Positions 30,263 to 38,875 of a stretch of DNA of 64,000 nt are shown piece by piece; positions within the stretch are counted from its first letter, which is position 1, and each line of letters starts with the position of its first letter. This DNA is from Hydra vulgaris (taxonomy: Eukaryota > Cnidaria > Hydrozoa > Anthoathecata > Hydridae), in contig NC_088921.1 of the NCBI RefSeq assembly GCF_038396675.1, positions 12,767,501-12,831,500 of the forward strand, in the 5' to 3' direction. Under the pieces are notes generated by a model. It did not search any database, was not told the DNA's origin, and saw only the letters and a list, made by a program, of their open reading frames with translations. The translations under genes and the position numbers were made by a program.

Positions 30263-30973
30263 TTATTCTTCATCTTCTTCTGGTACTTCAGTTTCGACTT
30301 TTACTTTTTTTGCAGGCGTTTCGTTTGTTTCTTTTTCAGCCAACTCAGCGCAAACTTTTTTCAAATTTTGATTTAAATTTCTAGGAACACCATTTTTATT
30401 TATTGTGTTGTGATAAGAAGGTTCTATAGCCATTAATCTTTCATACTCTGTAATATAAATTTCATCGTCTTCTTTTGCTATTCGTATCTGATAATTGTTA
30501 AACTCGACTGTTTTTAATATGTGAGTTTTAGGGTAAGCCACATGCATATAAGCTCTGTTTTGAGCAGCTTGCATATTATCCATTAAACTTTCCAATACTT
30601 TTTTGGTCATTTTGTTGTGAGTAAATTTAAAAACTACATTATTAGTAACTTCGCCTTTGGGCATTTTAAAATTGTTGTCGTCTTTTGTTAATTTCAATTC
30701 GCATCTGAATAAATAATTTGATTTGTTGAGATCACACATCTCTCTGTATTTCCATGGTAATAAAATTTCACAGCCTTCATTTTTTGGTTTGTAAATCAAT
30801 TCTTTTTTATTATAGTTAAATTGAGCCAGTGGTTTAAGAGGAACAGTGGAATATTGTTTATCTTTTATATTTTTTTCTTCTTTAAAATCAATAAGCCACA
30901 AAGTAGCTGCAGCTAATTCTGCAAATTTAACATAGGCGTTATCGTTGCAATAAACAACTTCAAACTCTGACAT
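30263..30973 (-). CDS. Protein with acidic tail, possible DNA-binding protein
   Basis: 236 residues, intact. A compact body of mixed alpha/beta (residues 1-195) is followed by 'PAKKVKVE', which looks like a nuclear signal, and an acidic end 'VPEEDEE'. A basic/aromatic body with an acidic C-terminal tail is common in single-stranded DNA-binding replication proteins, but no OB-fold signature can be proven by eye. A TATA match at 31021-31030 lies upstream. It is adjacent to the dUTPase gene, and both may belong to a replication group. Confidence 0.55.
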   Translation of the reverse strand: MSEFEVVYCNDNAYVKFAELAAATLWLIDFKEEKNIKDKQYSTVPLKPLAQFNYNKKELIYKPKNEGCEILLPWKYREMCDLNKSNYLFRCELKLTKDDNNFKMPKGEVTNNVVFKFTHNKMTKKVLESLMDNMQAAQNRAYMHVAYPKTHILKTVEFNNYQIRIAKEDDEIYITEYERLMAIEPSYHNTINKNGVPRNLNQNLKKVCAELAEKETNETPAKKVKVETEVPEEDEE

Positions 30974-31020
30974 TTTTTGTTTAGTTGTGTTTTGAATAAA
31001 TTTTTAAATTAAAATGAGCT

Positions 31021-31030
31021 CCTTTTATAC
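31021..31030 (-). promoter_or_regulatory. TATA-box-like element
   Basis: Reads GTATAAAAGG leftward, about 50 bases before the start at 30973. It matches the element at 30173-30185 in its AAAAGG end. Confidence 0.55.
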
Positions 31031-31286
31031 TGTTTGAGTTGAAAAGAGAGATTAAAAAAAAACAAGAACTAAACAAGTTTTTTAAAGAATGTAAAAAATG
31101 TCATAAAAGTTTAAAGTTTAAAGTGTGGTGTGATAAAAACTTTGAACTCTGTACTTTGAACTTTGTTACTTTAATTCTATTTTAATGAAATAGATTAAGT
31201 TGTCATGACTTCATTTTTATATAAAAAGAGGAAAAAATGTCTTGTTCAAACATCTTCTGTCGAAGTAAGCACTAGTGTAAAAAAAG

Positions 31287-31777
31287 ATGGATAAATGCAA
31301 TCAATGGTCTTCTGATGAAGTAAAGAGATTCAAATAAACGATACTCTAGAATGGTCTTTTTATGAAACAAAAAATAGTGCTTGTTTTGATCTGAGAAGTA
31401 AACTTGAATATACACTTCAACCCAATCAACGTGTTTTAGTACGTACTGGAGTATATATCGATACAATAGATTCAGATTTAGTAGGTTGCATATTTTCAAA
31501 ATCAGGTATAGCTTTTAAATATGGTGTTGTCGTGTTGAACGCTCCAGGAATAATAGACCCTGATTATAGAGGTGAAATTAAAGTGATACTAATTAATCAT
31601 TCAAAAGAAGAATATATTATTAAATCTGGAGATGCTGTTGCTCAAATGGGGTTTGTAAAAATGTATAAAGCTGTAAAAAAAGTAATAGAATTTGATGGTT
31701 GTGCTTGTCGTCAATTAACAATGTCAATGATTAAAAACGTTGAAAGAAAAGGCGGTTTTGGTTCTACTGGAAAATAA
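31287..31777 (+). pseudogene. dUTPase with 5' frameshift
   Basis: All five trimeric dUTPase motifs are present. Motif 1 is 'ACFDLR' near 31378 and motif 2 'SKSGIAFKYG' near 31497. Motif 3 is 'NAPGIIDPDYRGE' near 31537, motif 4 'GDAVAQMGF' near 31629, and the Gly-rich motif 5 'KGGFGSTG' near 31750. The enzyme turns dUTP into dUMP and limits uracil in new DNA. The ATG at 31287 opens a frame that stops at 31335-31337, while the motifs lie in another phase that is closed upstream near 31310. So the gene has a frameshift between these points. A TATA-like 'tatataaaaagagg' lies at 31218-31231. Confidence 0.85.
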
Positions 31778-31915
31778 TTTTTTGTATAATTTTTTTATAA
31801 AAAATGATTAAATTTGATTCTTCATTTTCTACATGAGATGTAGAATATGTGGAACAAATTTAAACATATATTGTAAATATTTTTTTGTAATTTTTTTTAG
31901 ATTAGTAAAAAAATT

Positions 31916-32515
31916 ATGGCAGATAGAATTGAATTTGATGGTGTTTACGTAAAAGAAAATACACAAAAAGAAAATGTAGTACCTGCTTTTACCATTTTTA
32001 CTAACAATCCAAATTTTTTAATGAATGAATTTTGTAATAAAATAAATGATTTAGAAATTCGTTTGTCCATATTAGAAGAAATGCACAACAATGATGGTTA
32101 CGGTAACAAGATATGGATTTTTGAAAATTTTAAACAATATAAAAACAAAAGCAAAGATTATCATAGTGTACCATTTTATTTTAAAAATTACCAATTTTTA
32201 ATGAAATTATCTCTTAATATAAAATGTGATCATCATAATAAAGAAGAAATAGGTTTGTATATCATATTGAGATCTACACCTTATGACGCTATTTTAAAAT
32301 GGCCTTTTTTAAATCACAAAGTCACATTGAAATTATGTGGTCCAAACGGTAAACAAATTAAAAAATTTTTTCTTACAGAAAACAATGTAGCTTTTCAAAG
32401 ACCTCCAAAAGATGGACAAAATTGCGGTTATGGTTTTTGTGACTTTGTAAAAAAATCAGATATTGATGAATATTTAGTAGAAAATAATTTATATATCATG
32501 TGTAAAATTAGATAA
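31916..32515 (+). CDS. MATH (TRAF-C-like) domain protein
   Basis: 199 residues, intact. A short N-terminal part with a helix ('NKINDLEIRLSILEEM') is followed by a MATH-type beta-sandwich. Its landmarks are 'KIWIFENFKQYK', 'VPFYFKNYQFLMKLSLNI', 'AILKWPFLNHKVTLKL', 'GYGFCDFV' and 'NNLYIMCKIR'. The 'L-K-W-P-F' and terminal 'NNLY' positions match the larger TRAF-like protein at 18978-20060. MATH domains bind receptor tails and substrates. A MATH domain without RING or zinc fingers could compete for TRAF sites; this is inference. 'ttttttttag' precedes the ATG. Confidence 0.8.
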   Translation: MADRIEFDGVYVKENTQKENVVPAFTIFTNNPNFLMNEFCNKINDLEIRLSILEEMHNNDGYGNKIWIFENFKQYKNKSKDYHSVPFYFKNYQFLMKLSLNIKCDHHNKEEIGLYIILRSTPYDAILKWPFLNHKVTLKLCGPNGKQIKKFFLTENNVAFQRPPKDGQNCGYGFCDFVKKSDIDEYLVENNLYIMCKIR

Positions 32516-32622
32516 TTTTTTTATTATTGCGTATCAAGTGTATAATTAAATATTTTTTTTATTATAATAATTTGTATATCAAGTGTAATAATTTGAAAAA
32601 TTTTTTTAGACAACTAATTAAA

Positions 32623-33077
32623 ATGATTCAAAATTCTTGGGGTATAATTGAAAATGAAATCAAAGAAGAAAATGAACTTAAGCAAGCTTGGAAAGTATTT
32701 TTAAACTTGATCATAAACAACATTTTCGTTTAGAAAATATACATGCATATCAACGAAGTCAAGAAATTATTTCATTTAATGATGCACTTGATAATTTCGA
32801 TAATATGTCAATGATTTTTAAACAAACTATTGGAAATATTTCGTTAAATGATCTAAACGCATATTTGATTATTTTTGTTTGTTTTCGAAAGCAATGTGAA
32901 CGTTTAAGGAATTATATAAAAAAATTTTCTTACGTTAATAAAATAAATATGAATGAGTATGTAAATAATGTGAAATTTTTTGAAAAACATTTTTTAGAAT
33001 TGTTAAGTTTTGCTAATAAGTATATTGCAGAAAATCATTTAGAATATGATTTTATTAATTTATCTATTCGTTTGTAA
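32623..33077 (+). pseudogene. Helical protein with frameshift, paralog of 33168-33620
   Basis: The ATG at 32623 follows 'tttttttag' and an A-rich leader. Its frame stops at 32733, while the phase 32688-33077 carries the rest. The switch must lie near 32690-32710, at a short T-run. The head 'QNSWGIIENEIKEENELKQAW' resembles the head of the next gene ('KNSWNKYEIERIN...ELWNAL'), so these are tandem paralogs. The product is all-helical; function unknown. Confidence 0.55.
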
Positions 33078-33167
33078 TTTACTTTTTTTAAACGAGTATT
33101 AAATTTCATGATTTGTTTATTTGATTAATGTAAAAAAATTTTTTTCTAGTCAACTAATTAAAAAAAC

Positions 33168-33620
33168 ATGGAAACTGTTGTTAAAAAAAATAGTTGGAAC
33201 AAATATGAAATCGAACGCATTAACAAATATGGAGCAATACATCATTCTGAAAAAGAATTATGGAATGCTTTGGAAAAATTATCTAAAGAATTTTATTTTC
33301 ATTTTGTTATCTTGCAAGATTTTATAAGTATGGATGAACATCAAGACGGAATATTGAAGGAGATTGAAAAAATAATAGAAGCAATAAATGAAAACATCAC
33401 ATTTATAAAAGAAAATGTAAATTTACGAAATTTGATAACAGAAACGTTATGTCATATGATTGCAATTTCCAATGTTGGAATTGAAGAAGATAATTTTATA
33501 GTATCAAGAGAAAAAGAAGAATTTAACAGACGAGATCAAGCTATGTTTTCGCATATAAAAACTAATATTGATATGAAAGATTTTAATAATTTATCTATTC
33601 ACGAAAAAGATTATTGTTAA
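33168..33620 (+). CDS. Helical protein, unknown function
   Basis: 150 residues, rich in Glu, Ile, Asn and Lys, predicted all-helical. 'NSWNKYEIERINKYG' and 'SEKELWNALEKLSKEFYFHF' relate it to 32623-33077 and in layout to 33747-34277. The start follows a T tract and 'tagtcaactaattaaaaaaac'-type leader (over 30 bases in all). Three such genes lie in a row behind the MATH gene, which suggests repeated local duplication. Confidence 0.6.
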   Translation: METVVKKNSWNKYEIERINKYGAIHHSEKELWNALEKLSKEFYFHFVILQDFISMDEHQDGILKEIEKIIEAINENITFIKENVNLRNLITETLCHMIAISNVGIEEDNFIVSREKEEFNRRDQAMFSHIKTNIDMKDFNNLSIHEKDYC

Positions 33621-33746
33621 AAAAAACAATTAAAAATTATTTTGCCAGTACTTTTATAAATATTATTAATGAGTAAAATTTTTTTTGTAATATTTTTAAA
33701 CTTTGTACTTTAAATTTTTTTGTATTTTTTAGGTAAACTAAAAAAC

Positions 33747-34277
33747 ATGGATTTAATTGAAAAATTTAAATTCATATCTGGAAAATACATCACTCATAAA
33801 TACAGAAAGATGGATAAACTGAACGCAGATGTTGCTGTTGAATATAAAATAGTAAAATATTTTGTTAAATATGGTGAAGATTTTAAACATTTTGTTAAAA
33901 ATTTTCATGACGATATTTTAAATGAAGCTATAGATGAAATGAATAAATTAATACGAGAAGATGCTGAAAAAGACTGTTTTATAAACAGATTAAAAACTTT
34001 ACAAGTGTATATGCAAGGTATCTACAAATTATATAGGATAAATCAAGAACATATTGGATGGTTGATAAGAGAAAGAGAAGAAGATAAAGAAAAACAAGAA
34101 GAAAGAGAAATGGCTATGTTAGAGTATATTGAAAAAAATGTTCCTGAATTTCGCAAAGAAATAATGAATCATTTTTCTTTTGAACACAAGAATGAAAAAA
34201 CAATACGTATTCGTGAAGAATTACAACGTTCATTTCTAAAAACAATGGAATATTTGAGCACTTTTTTTGAAGAATAA
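33747..34277 (+). CDS. Helical charged protein, unknown function
   Basis: 176 residues from ATG 33747. Almost entirely helical, with a very charged middle ('REREEDKEKQEEREMAMLE', about residues 110-130), likely coiled coil. Layout and position suggest it belongs with the two preceding genes, but direct similarity is weak. 'ttttttag' precedes the start by 14 bases. Confidence 0.6.
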   Translation: MDLIEKFKFISGKYITHKYRKMDKLNADVAVEYKIVKYFVKYGEDFKHFVKNFHDDILNEAIDEMNKLIREDAEKDCFINRLKTLQVYMQGIYKLYRINQEHIGWLIREREEDKEKQEEREMAMLEYIEKNVPEFRKEIMNHFSFEHKNEKTIRIREELQRSFLKTMEYLSTFFEE

Positions 34278-34345
34278 ATAAGTTTTTTTTAATTTGTTAG
34301 ATTAAATAAATTTTTTTATTGTTTTTTTAGATTACATAATAAAAA

Positions 34346-34570
34346 ATGGAAAATGAAATAATTACAAAAGAAATTGCAAATGAGAAGAAATCTGAAGAAA
34401 GTTGCAAATGTGAAGCTCTTTGTCCAGAATGTCAAAAACGAATTCGGGAAATAATTGACGTGATATCTGATATATCTGATAATATAAACAAAGTTCTTGG
34501 AATTGACGTAAACAAAGTTCTTGGAATTGATGTTAACAAAGTTCTTGGAACCAACTCCTTCTCTTCTTAA
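34346..34570 (+). CDS. Cysteine-cluster protein with C-terminal repeats
   Basis: 74 residues. 'CKCEALCPECQKRI' carries four Cys. After a helix ('REIIDVISDISDNI') comes a threefold repeat of 'NKVLGIDV'-type units, clearly from tandem duplication of 24 bases. The gene is preceded by 'tttttttagattacataat' and an A-run. First member of an array of eight Cys-cluster genes up to 37114. Confidence 0.62.
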   Translation: MENEIITKEIANEKKSEESCKCEALCPECQKRIREIIDVISDISDNINKVLGIDVNKVLGIDVNKVLGTNSFSS

Positions 34571-34628
34571 ATTTTTTTAATGTAATTTTTTTATATTAAA
34601 TTTTTTTTTCAGATTACATAATAAAAAA

Positions 34629-34802
34629 ATGGTAAAAATAACAATACGAGCGAATAATAGTTTTATGAGACCACTACGCATAGAAAAGTGTCCAAATTGT
34701 CCATATTGTCGAAAGACTAAAATTGTTTATGCAACGAATGAACATTTGAAGACTAAAATTGATTATGCAATGAATGAACATTCGAATAAATTTTTTTCAT
34801 AA
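34629..34802 (+). CDS. Cysteine-cluster mini-protein
   Basis: 57 residues, too short for default gene calling. It has the cluster 'CPNCPYC' and then a direct duplication of 'KTKI.YA.NEH'. The leader 'cagattacataataaaaaa' precedes the ATG exactly as for its neighbours, which is the main support for a real gene. Confidence 0.6.
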   Translation: MVKITIRANNSFMRPLRIEKCPNCPYCRKTKIVYATNEHLKTKIDYAMNEHSNKFFS

Positions 34803-34855
34803 ATAAAATAATTTTTAATTAATTTTTATTGTAATTTTTTAGTTTTCATAATAAA

Positions 34856-35104
34856 ATGTCTTTTGAATATCATGTTGAAAATTTAATTACAAAGCTTTTG
34901 TTAGACGTGGCTGTTTTTCACGATGATACTTCAACGATAAAAGAAATGAGAGAAAATGTGGATTCTTGCAACGAAGAAAATTGTTCTGGTTTGCAACCTT
35001 GTGATTCTTGTAAAAGAAATTTGGATTTAATTCGTCAATATATTGAAGAAGAAAAAATTAAACAATACGTACTTAAAATATATAAAAAATATACTTTATT
35101 ATAA
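34856..35104 (+). CDS. Cysteine-cluster protein
   Basis: 82 residues. The N-terminal half is helical with 'VENLITKLLLDVAVF'. The centre has 'DSCNEENCSGLQPCDSCKRN', four Cys in two pairs, matching 'DSCENKCNAEKPCESC' in 35683-35937. It ends in a Lys/Tyr helix. The spacing suggests one zinc site. The leader motif is present in a variant form (ttttttagttttcataat). Confidence 0.65.
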   Translation: MSFEYHVENLITKLLLDVAVFHDDTSTIKEMRENVDSCNEENCSGLQPCDSCKRNLDLIRQYIEEEKIKQYVLKIYKKYTLL

Positions 35105-35140
35105 AATTTGTAATTATTTTTTAGGTTACATAATAAAAAA

Positions 35141-35623
35141 ATGGAAGTGTTTAATGAAGGTGGAAATGAAGATGGAAGTTTTGGTATTGTTAATGATAAA
35201 ATTGTAAATAACGATCTTACATCTAATATTTACAATAATGTTTATAAAGAAATGTCTCAAAAAGAATTGGATGAATTTGTAAAACAAGTGCGACAAATCA
35301 AACCGAAAAAACTACGAGTGAAAAAATATTCAGAATATTCTTTAAAACTTTTATTACAAAGTCATGCGGAATTGTTATTTTTAGGATGGTGTTTAGGTCA
35401 TCACGATTCGGAAATGTGTGATAAAGTTTCAAAAAAAATAAACTGTATGGAAGCATTGCTCCATGTTATTTGTAAAGAACGTGATTTTGTATACGAAGCT
35501 CTTTGTAAAATTGCACAATGTGATTGTTCTCCTGTTTGTGTATTTTGTAATTTGAATGCTTGTCATATTTATGTTAGAATAAGAAGTATTTTTGGATATA
35601 GTTATTTTGGTAGAATTTTTTAA
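35141..35623 (+). CDS. Larger cysteine-cluster protein
   Basis: 160 residues. A charged N-terminal part ('MSQKELDEFVKQVRQIKPK') is followed by a helical middle and a C-terminal cluster 'CDCSPVCVFCNLNAC'. It ends in basic/aromatic residues. It starts 36 bases after the previous stop, with 'ttttttaggttacataat' between. The general order, helical part then cysteine cluster, is the same as in the flanking genes. Confidence 0.65.
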   Translation: MEVFNEGGNEDGSFGIVNDKIVNNDLTSNIYNNVYKEMSQKELDEFVKQVRQIKPKKLRVKKYSEYSLKLLLQSHAELLFLGWCLGHHDSEMCDKVSKKINCMEALLHVICKERDFVYEALCKIAQCDCSPVCVFCNLNACHIYVRIRSIFGYSYFGRIF

Positions 35624-35682
35624 ATATGTAAAATTTTTTTAGATTTATTTTTGTATTATTTTTTAGATTACATAATAAAAAA

Positions 35683-35937
35683 ATGTCTAAAACAAGTTTC
35701 GCAGAGTTTGATGTATATGAAGAATTAATGGATGCAGATATTGATTTTGATGATTTTTTGGATTATGTTGCGAAAGCGGATACAAATGGTGAAATAGAAA
35801 AACTTATGATATCTATGGATTCTTGTGAAAATAAGTGTAATGCTGAAAAACCGTGTGAATCTTGTATTCATATTTTTGATAAAGTAAAAATGTTTATATA
35901 CGAGAACAAACTCGTGAAAAAATTTCAAATGGAATGA
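35683..35937 (+). CDS. Cysteine-cluster protein, tandem paralog of 36010-36288
   Basis: 84 residues. 'MSKTSFAEFDVYEELMDADIDFDDFLDYVAKAD' type head (quoted in part: MSKTSFAEFDVYEEL) is nearly shared with the next gene (MSKTSFEDFDLYAEV). The cluster is 'DSCENKCNAEKPCESC', and the end is 'IYENKLVKKF' against 'IYDNELVNKY'. This is a clear recent tandem duplication. The acceptor-like leader is also duplicated. Possibly a small zinc protein; function unknown. Confidence 0.7.
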   Translation: MSKTSFAEFDVYEELMDADIDFDDFLDYVAKADTNGEIEKLMISMDSCENKCNAEKPCESCIHIFDKVKMFIYENKLVKKFQME

Positions 35938-36009
35938 ATCATCAAACTAATTTTTTTTGTATTTTTTTAATTTGTTGAATAAATTTTTTTTAGACTACAT
36001 AATAAAAAA

Positions 36010-36288
36010 ATGTCTAAAACGAGCTTTGAAGATTTTGATTTATATGCAGAAGTAGTCAAGAAAGATCTTAATTTTGATGATTTTTTAGAATTTGTTGCAA
36101 AATCAGATGCAAGTGGTGAATTAGAAAAAAGTATGTTTTCTACAAAAGATTGTGAATTTTGTAGTCTCATTCAATGTGGTGTCGAACGATATTTTTGCAA
36201 GACTTGTCGAGAAATTATTTTAAAACTAAAAAAATATATATACGACAACGAACTCGTGAACAAATATCCAATGGAAACGATAAAATAA
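36010..36288 (+). CDS. Cysteine-cluster protein, tandem paralog of 35683-35937
   Basis: 92 residues, same layout as the preceding gene, with more Cys in the cluster: 'DCEFCSLIQCGVERYFCKTC'. That gives five cysteines, in a CxxC...CxxC order. Helices flank the cluster. The leader 'ttttttttagactacataat' differs by one base from the common form. Confidence 0.7.
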   Translation: MSKTSFEDFDLYAEVVKKDLNFDDFLEFVAKSDASGELEKSMFSTKDCEFCSLIQCGVERYFCKTCREIILKLKKYIYDNELVNKYPMETIK

Positions 36289-36356
36289 AAAAAATTTTTT
36301 TGTAATTTTTTTATATTTTTTTAATAAATTTTTTTTTTAGATTACATAATAAAAAA

Positions 36357-36518
36357 ATGGAAAGTAATATTATATTGAGTGCTAAAAAAATTGGTTTATC
36401 AGAAGATTTGCTACGGAATACCATATATAAATATCATAAAGACGAAATTCTTTGTTTGGGTTCTTGTCCATGTTTAGTGAACAATATATGTTGTGATTGT
36501 AAAAAAAAAACGAGTTAA
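36357..36518 (+). CDS. Cysteine-cluster mini-protein
   Basis: 53 residues. A helical start ('LSAKKIGLSEDLLRNTIYKY') is followed by 'CLGSCPCLVNNICCDC', six Cys. The frame ends in a run of ten A residues followed by TAA; a length change there would extend the protein to about 36590, where Lys/Tyr-rich text continues. The canonical leader 'tagattacataataaaaaa' precedes the ATG. Confidence 0.6.
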   Translation: MESNIILSAKKIGLSEDLLRNTIYKYHKDEILCLGSCPCLVNNICCDCKKKTS

Positions 36519-36658
36519 AGATTCTACGTTCAGAATATAATAATTCCGAAAAGAAAGACTATAAATTAGTGAATGGATTATATATAGAATAATTATTTTT
36601 TTACTTTAATGTAATTTTATACTAAAAAAAATTTTTTTTAGATTACATAATAAAAAAA

Positions 36659-37114
36659 ATGGAACTAACAGAAAATGATTTGGATTTTTTGATAGAAAGC
36701 ATATACAAAATGAATCTAAATTATCCAGCAACTTTGGAAGAGATTCGAGTGAATGCGATTGCTTTAAGACAAATTTTATGTCGTCAATGTAAATGGTATT
36801 ATTTGAAATACAAGTGGGATGGGTTTTTTAATGAAGAAATGAAAAGAATACCTTATATATTGATTTTGATGGTGTTTCAATATGTTAAAATTTATTATCA
36901 TGTTTATTTGAATTTAAATTTTGAAAGTTTTTATAATTTTTATGAAAATATATCTAAAGAAGATTTATTAAATCATGTAAAGGAAAAATGTTTAGAAATT
37001 GAAAAATGTAAACATTATTTGAACGAATGTGATGATTGTGATGAATATAGATATTCTGATGGAGAAAGTTGTTCATTTATATATTGTGAAAAATGTTTTG
37101 ATCAAGTGTATTAA
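36659..37114 (+). CDS. Cysteine-cluster protein, longest of the 3' array
   Basis: 151 residues. A helical N-terminal half with 'CRQCKWYYLKYKWDG' and a C-terminal 'CKHYLNECDDCDEYRY...CSFIYCEKC' region, a ring of eight Cys. The last gene of the series before two short membrane-like genes. Only 12 bases separate its stop from the next ATG, and these are 'aattttttttag', leaving no room for a separate promoter. Confidence 0.65.
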   Translation: MELTENDLDFLIESIYKMNLNYPATLEEIRVNAIALRQILCRQCKWYYLKYKWDGFFNEEMKRIPYILILMVFQYVKIYYHVYLNLNFESFYNFYENISKEDLLNHVKEKCLEIEKCKHYLNECDDCDEYRYSDGESCSFIYCEKCFDQVY

Positions 37115-37126
37115 AATTTTTTTTAG

Positions 37127-37345
37127 ATGAATAAAATAAATGAAAATGATATTAAAATGTTGGAGTTATTAAAAAAACAAAAAAATGTATTGAATGAGGA
37201 CAAAGTATTAGCTGTGAAATTTTTATTACTTGTTAATGGCAACAAAAACAATTTTTCAAATCAAGTGGAAAAAGTCATTGATAGAAACATTATATATATG
37301 ATGATTTTTGTAAAATACGCTATATTGTATTTATATTCAAAATAA
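37127..37345 (+). CDS. Small protein with C-terminal hydrophobic end, paralog of 37356-37582
   Basis: 72 residues. 'MNKINENDIKMLELL' head, helical middle and hydrophobic/aromatic end 'IYMMIFVKYAILYLYSK', possibly a membrane anchor. The ATG is directly preceded by 'ttttttttag'. The following gene starts 'MNNINENKK' and ends 'CIYFYSK', so the two are duplicates. Confidence 0.55.
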   Translation: MNKINENDIKMLELLKKQKNVLNEDKVLAVKFLLLVNGNKNNFSNQVEKVIDRNIIYMMIFVKYAILYLYSK

Positions 37346-37355
37346 ATTTTTTTAG

Positions 37356-37582
37356 ATGAATAATATAAATGAAAATAAAAAATGTTGGAAAAAATAATAA
37401 ATATGAATTCTTTGGCAAAAGAAAATTTACAAAATGAAACTTTAAGTGACGACGAAATATCATCTTTGAAATTTTTATTGAATGAAATTGATAGTGACTT
37501 TTTATTTAAATTACGAATGAATTTGAATTATGAACTTATTTTTTTGTTTTTTTGTACTTGTATATATTTTTATTCAAAATAA
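37356..37582 (+). pseudogene. Damaged paralog of 37127-37345
   Basis: The ATG at 37356 follows 'tttttttag', but its frame closes after about a dozen codons. The phase 37382-37582 continues with 'MLEKIINMN...SSLKFLLNE' and the hydrophobic end 'LIFLFFCTCIYFYSK'. Comparison with the preceding gene places an indel at about 37378-37384. It may still be translated from the ATG at 37382. Confidence 0.5.
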
Positions 37583-37624
37583 AAAATGTTTTTGTAATTT
37601 TTTTCAGTTAAAATAATTTAAAAA

Positions 37625-38857
37625 ATGTTATCTTTGCAACAACAAAAAGCACTTCAATGGCTTGATGAAGGAAAAAAATTTTTTATTACTGGTGGTGCTG
37701 GTTGTGGTAAAAGTTATATTGTCAAAGAAATTGCACAAAGTATACAAATTTATAAAACAATACATATTACTGCAAGTACAGGAAAAGCAGCACATTTATT
37801 AAATGGTGTCACTATACATGCTTTTGCTGGTATAGAAACTGGTGTTAAAAGTGTAGCTTATTATAAACGACATATGCATCCAGATATTAAAATTACGTGG
37901 TTGGAAACTGATGTTTTAATTATTGATGAAATTTCAATGATTAATGCTCAAACCTTTGATTTGTTGCATATAATAGCTTGTGAAATTAAACAATGTTATG
38001 ATGAATTATTTGGTGGTATACAAGTTATTGCTTGTGGTGATTTTTTTCAATTGCCACCTATTAAAGGAGAATTTGTTTTTAAATCTAAAATATGGCAACA
38101 ATACATGACAGAAGTTTTGGTTTTAACTGAATGCTTTAAACAAAAAGAAGATGCGCAATTTTTTGGAGCTTTAAACGAAATACGTTTTGGTCGAGTTTCA
38201 GAACAAACTATTGATTATTTTATAACACGATGTTTTGAAAAAGATGAAAATTTGAATAATAAATACACAAGATTATTTTTTAGAAATGTGGAAGTTGATT
38301 TTCATAATAATGATAAAATGAAAAGTATAAAGAACGAAGGTTATTGGTTTTACGCTAAAGATGTAATTAAAAATCCAAACGTACAATGTTCGTTTCAAAT
38401 ACCAGCAGCTGTTTATCTTAAAATTGGTGCTATTGTTATGCTGGTAAAAAATATCAACGTTGAAGAAGGATTGTGTAATGGCACTGTTGGAACAATTATT
38501 TTAACAGAAAATAATGCTGTTTGAGTCAATATGAATGGAAAAGAAGTTAAAATTGAATGTATTAAAGAAGAAATTTTAGATTGTTCTCATGCTGTTGTAG
38601 GTTCAAGATTGGGTTTACCTTTAAAATTGGCTTTTTCTTTTACTGTTCATAAAGCGCAAGGATCTACAATGAATAAAGTGGTTGTTAATTTTAATTCAAA
38701 GGCTTTTAATAATAGTCTATATTACGTTTCTTTATCACGTGTTTGTAATATTAATTATATTTTTATAATAATTAATAATAAATTAGAATTACGAAAAATA
38801 TTTGAAAGTTTAACTGTTGATTCAGATGTTTTGGAATTTTATAAAAAATACATGTAA
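37625..38857 (+). pseudogene. PIF1-family helicase with one in-frame stop
   Basis: A superfamily 1 helicase of the PIF1/RecD type. Walker A is 'FITGGAGCGKSYIVKE' near residue 20, and 'ASTGKAAHLL' (motif Ia) follows. Walker B is 'VLIIDEISMI', motif III 'GDFFQLPPI', then 'LTECFKQKE'. After the stop come 'FSFTVHKAQGSTMNKVVV' and 'YVSLSRV' (motifs V-VI). A TGA at 38522-38524 interrupts an otherwise continuous frame just after 'CNGTVGTIIL'. The enzyme would unwind DNA during element replication. Without readthrough the product lacks the last motifs and cannot work. The start follows 'tttttttcag' and an A-rich leader. Confidence 0.88.
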
Positions 38858-38875
38858 TTTTTTTAGATATAAAAA

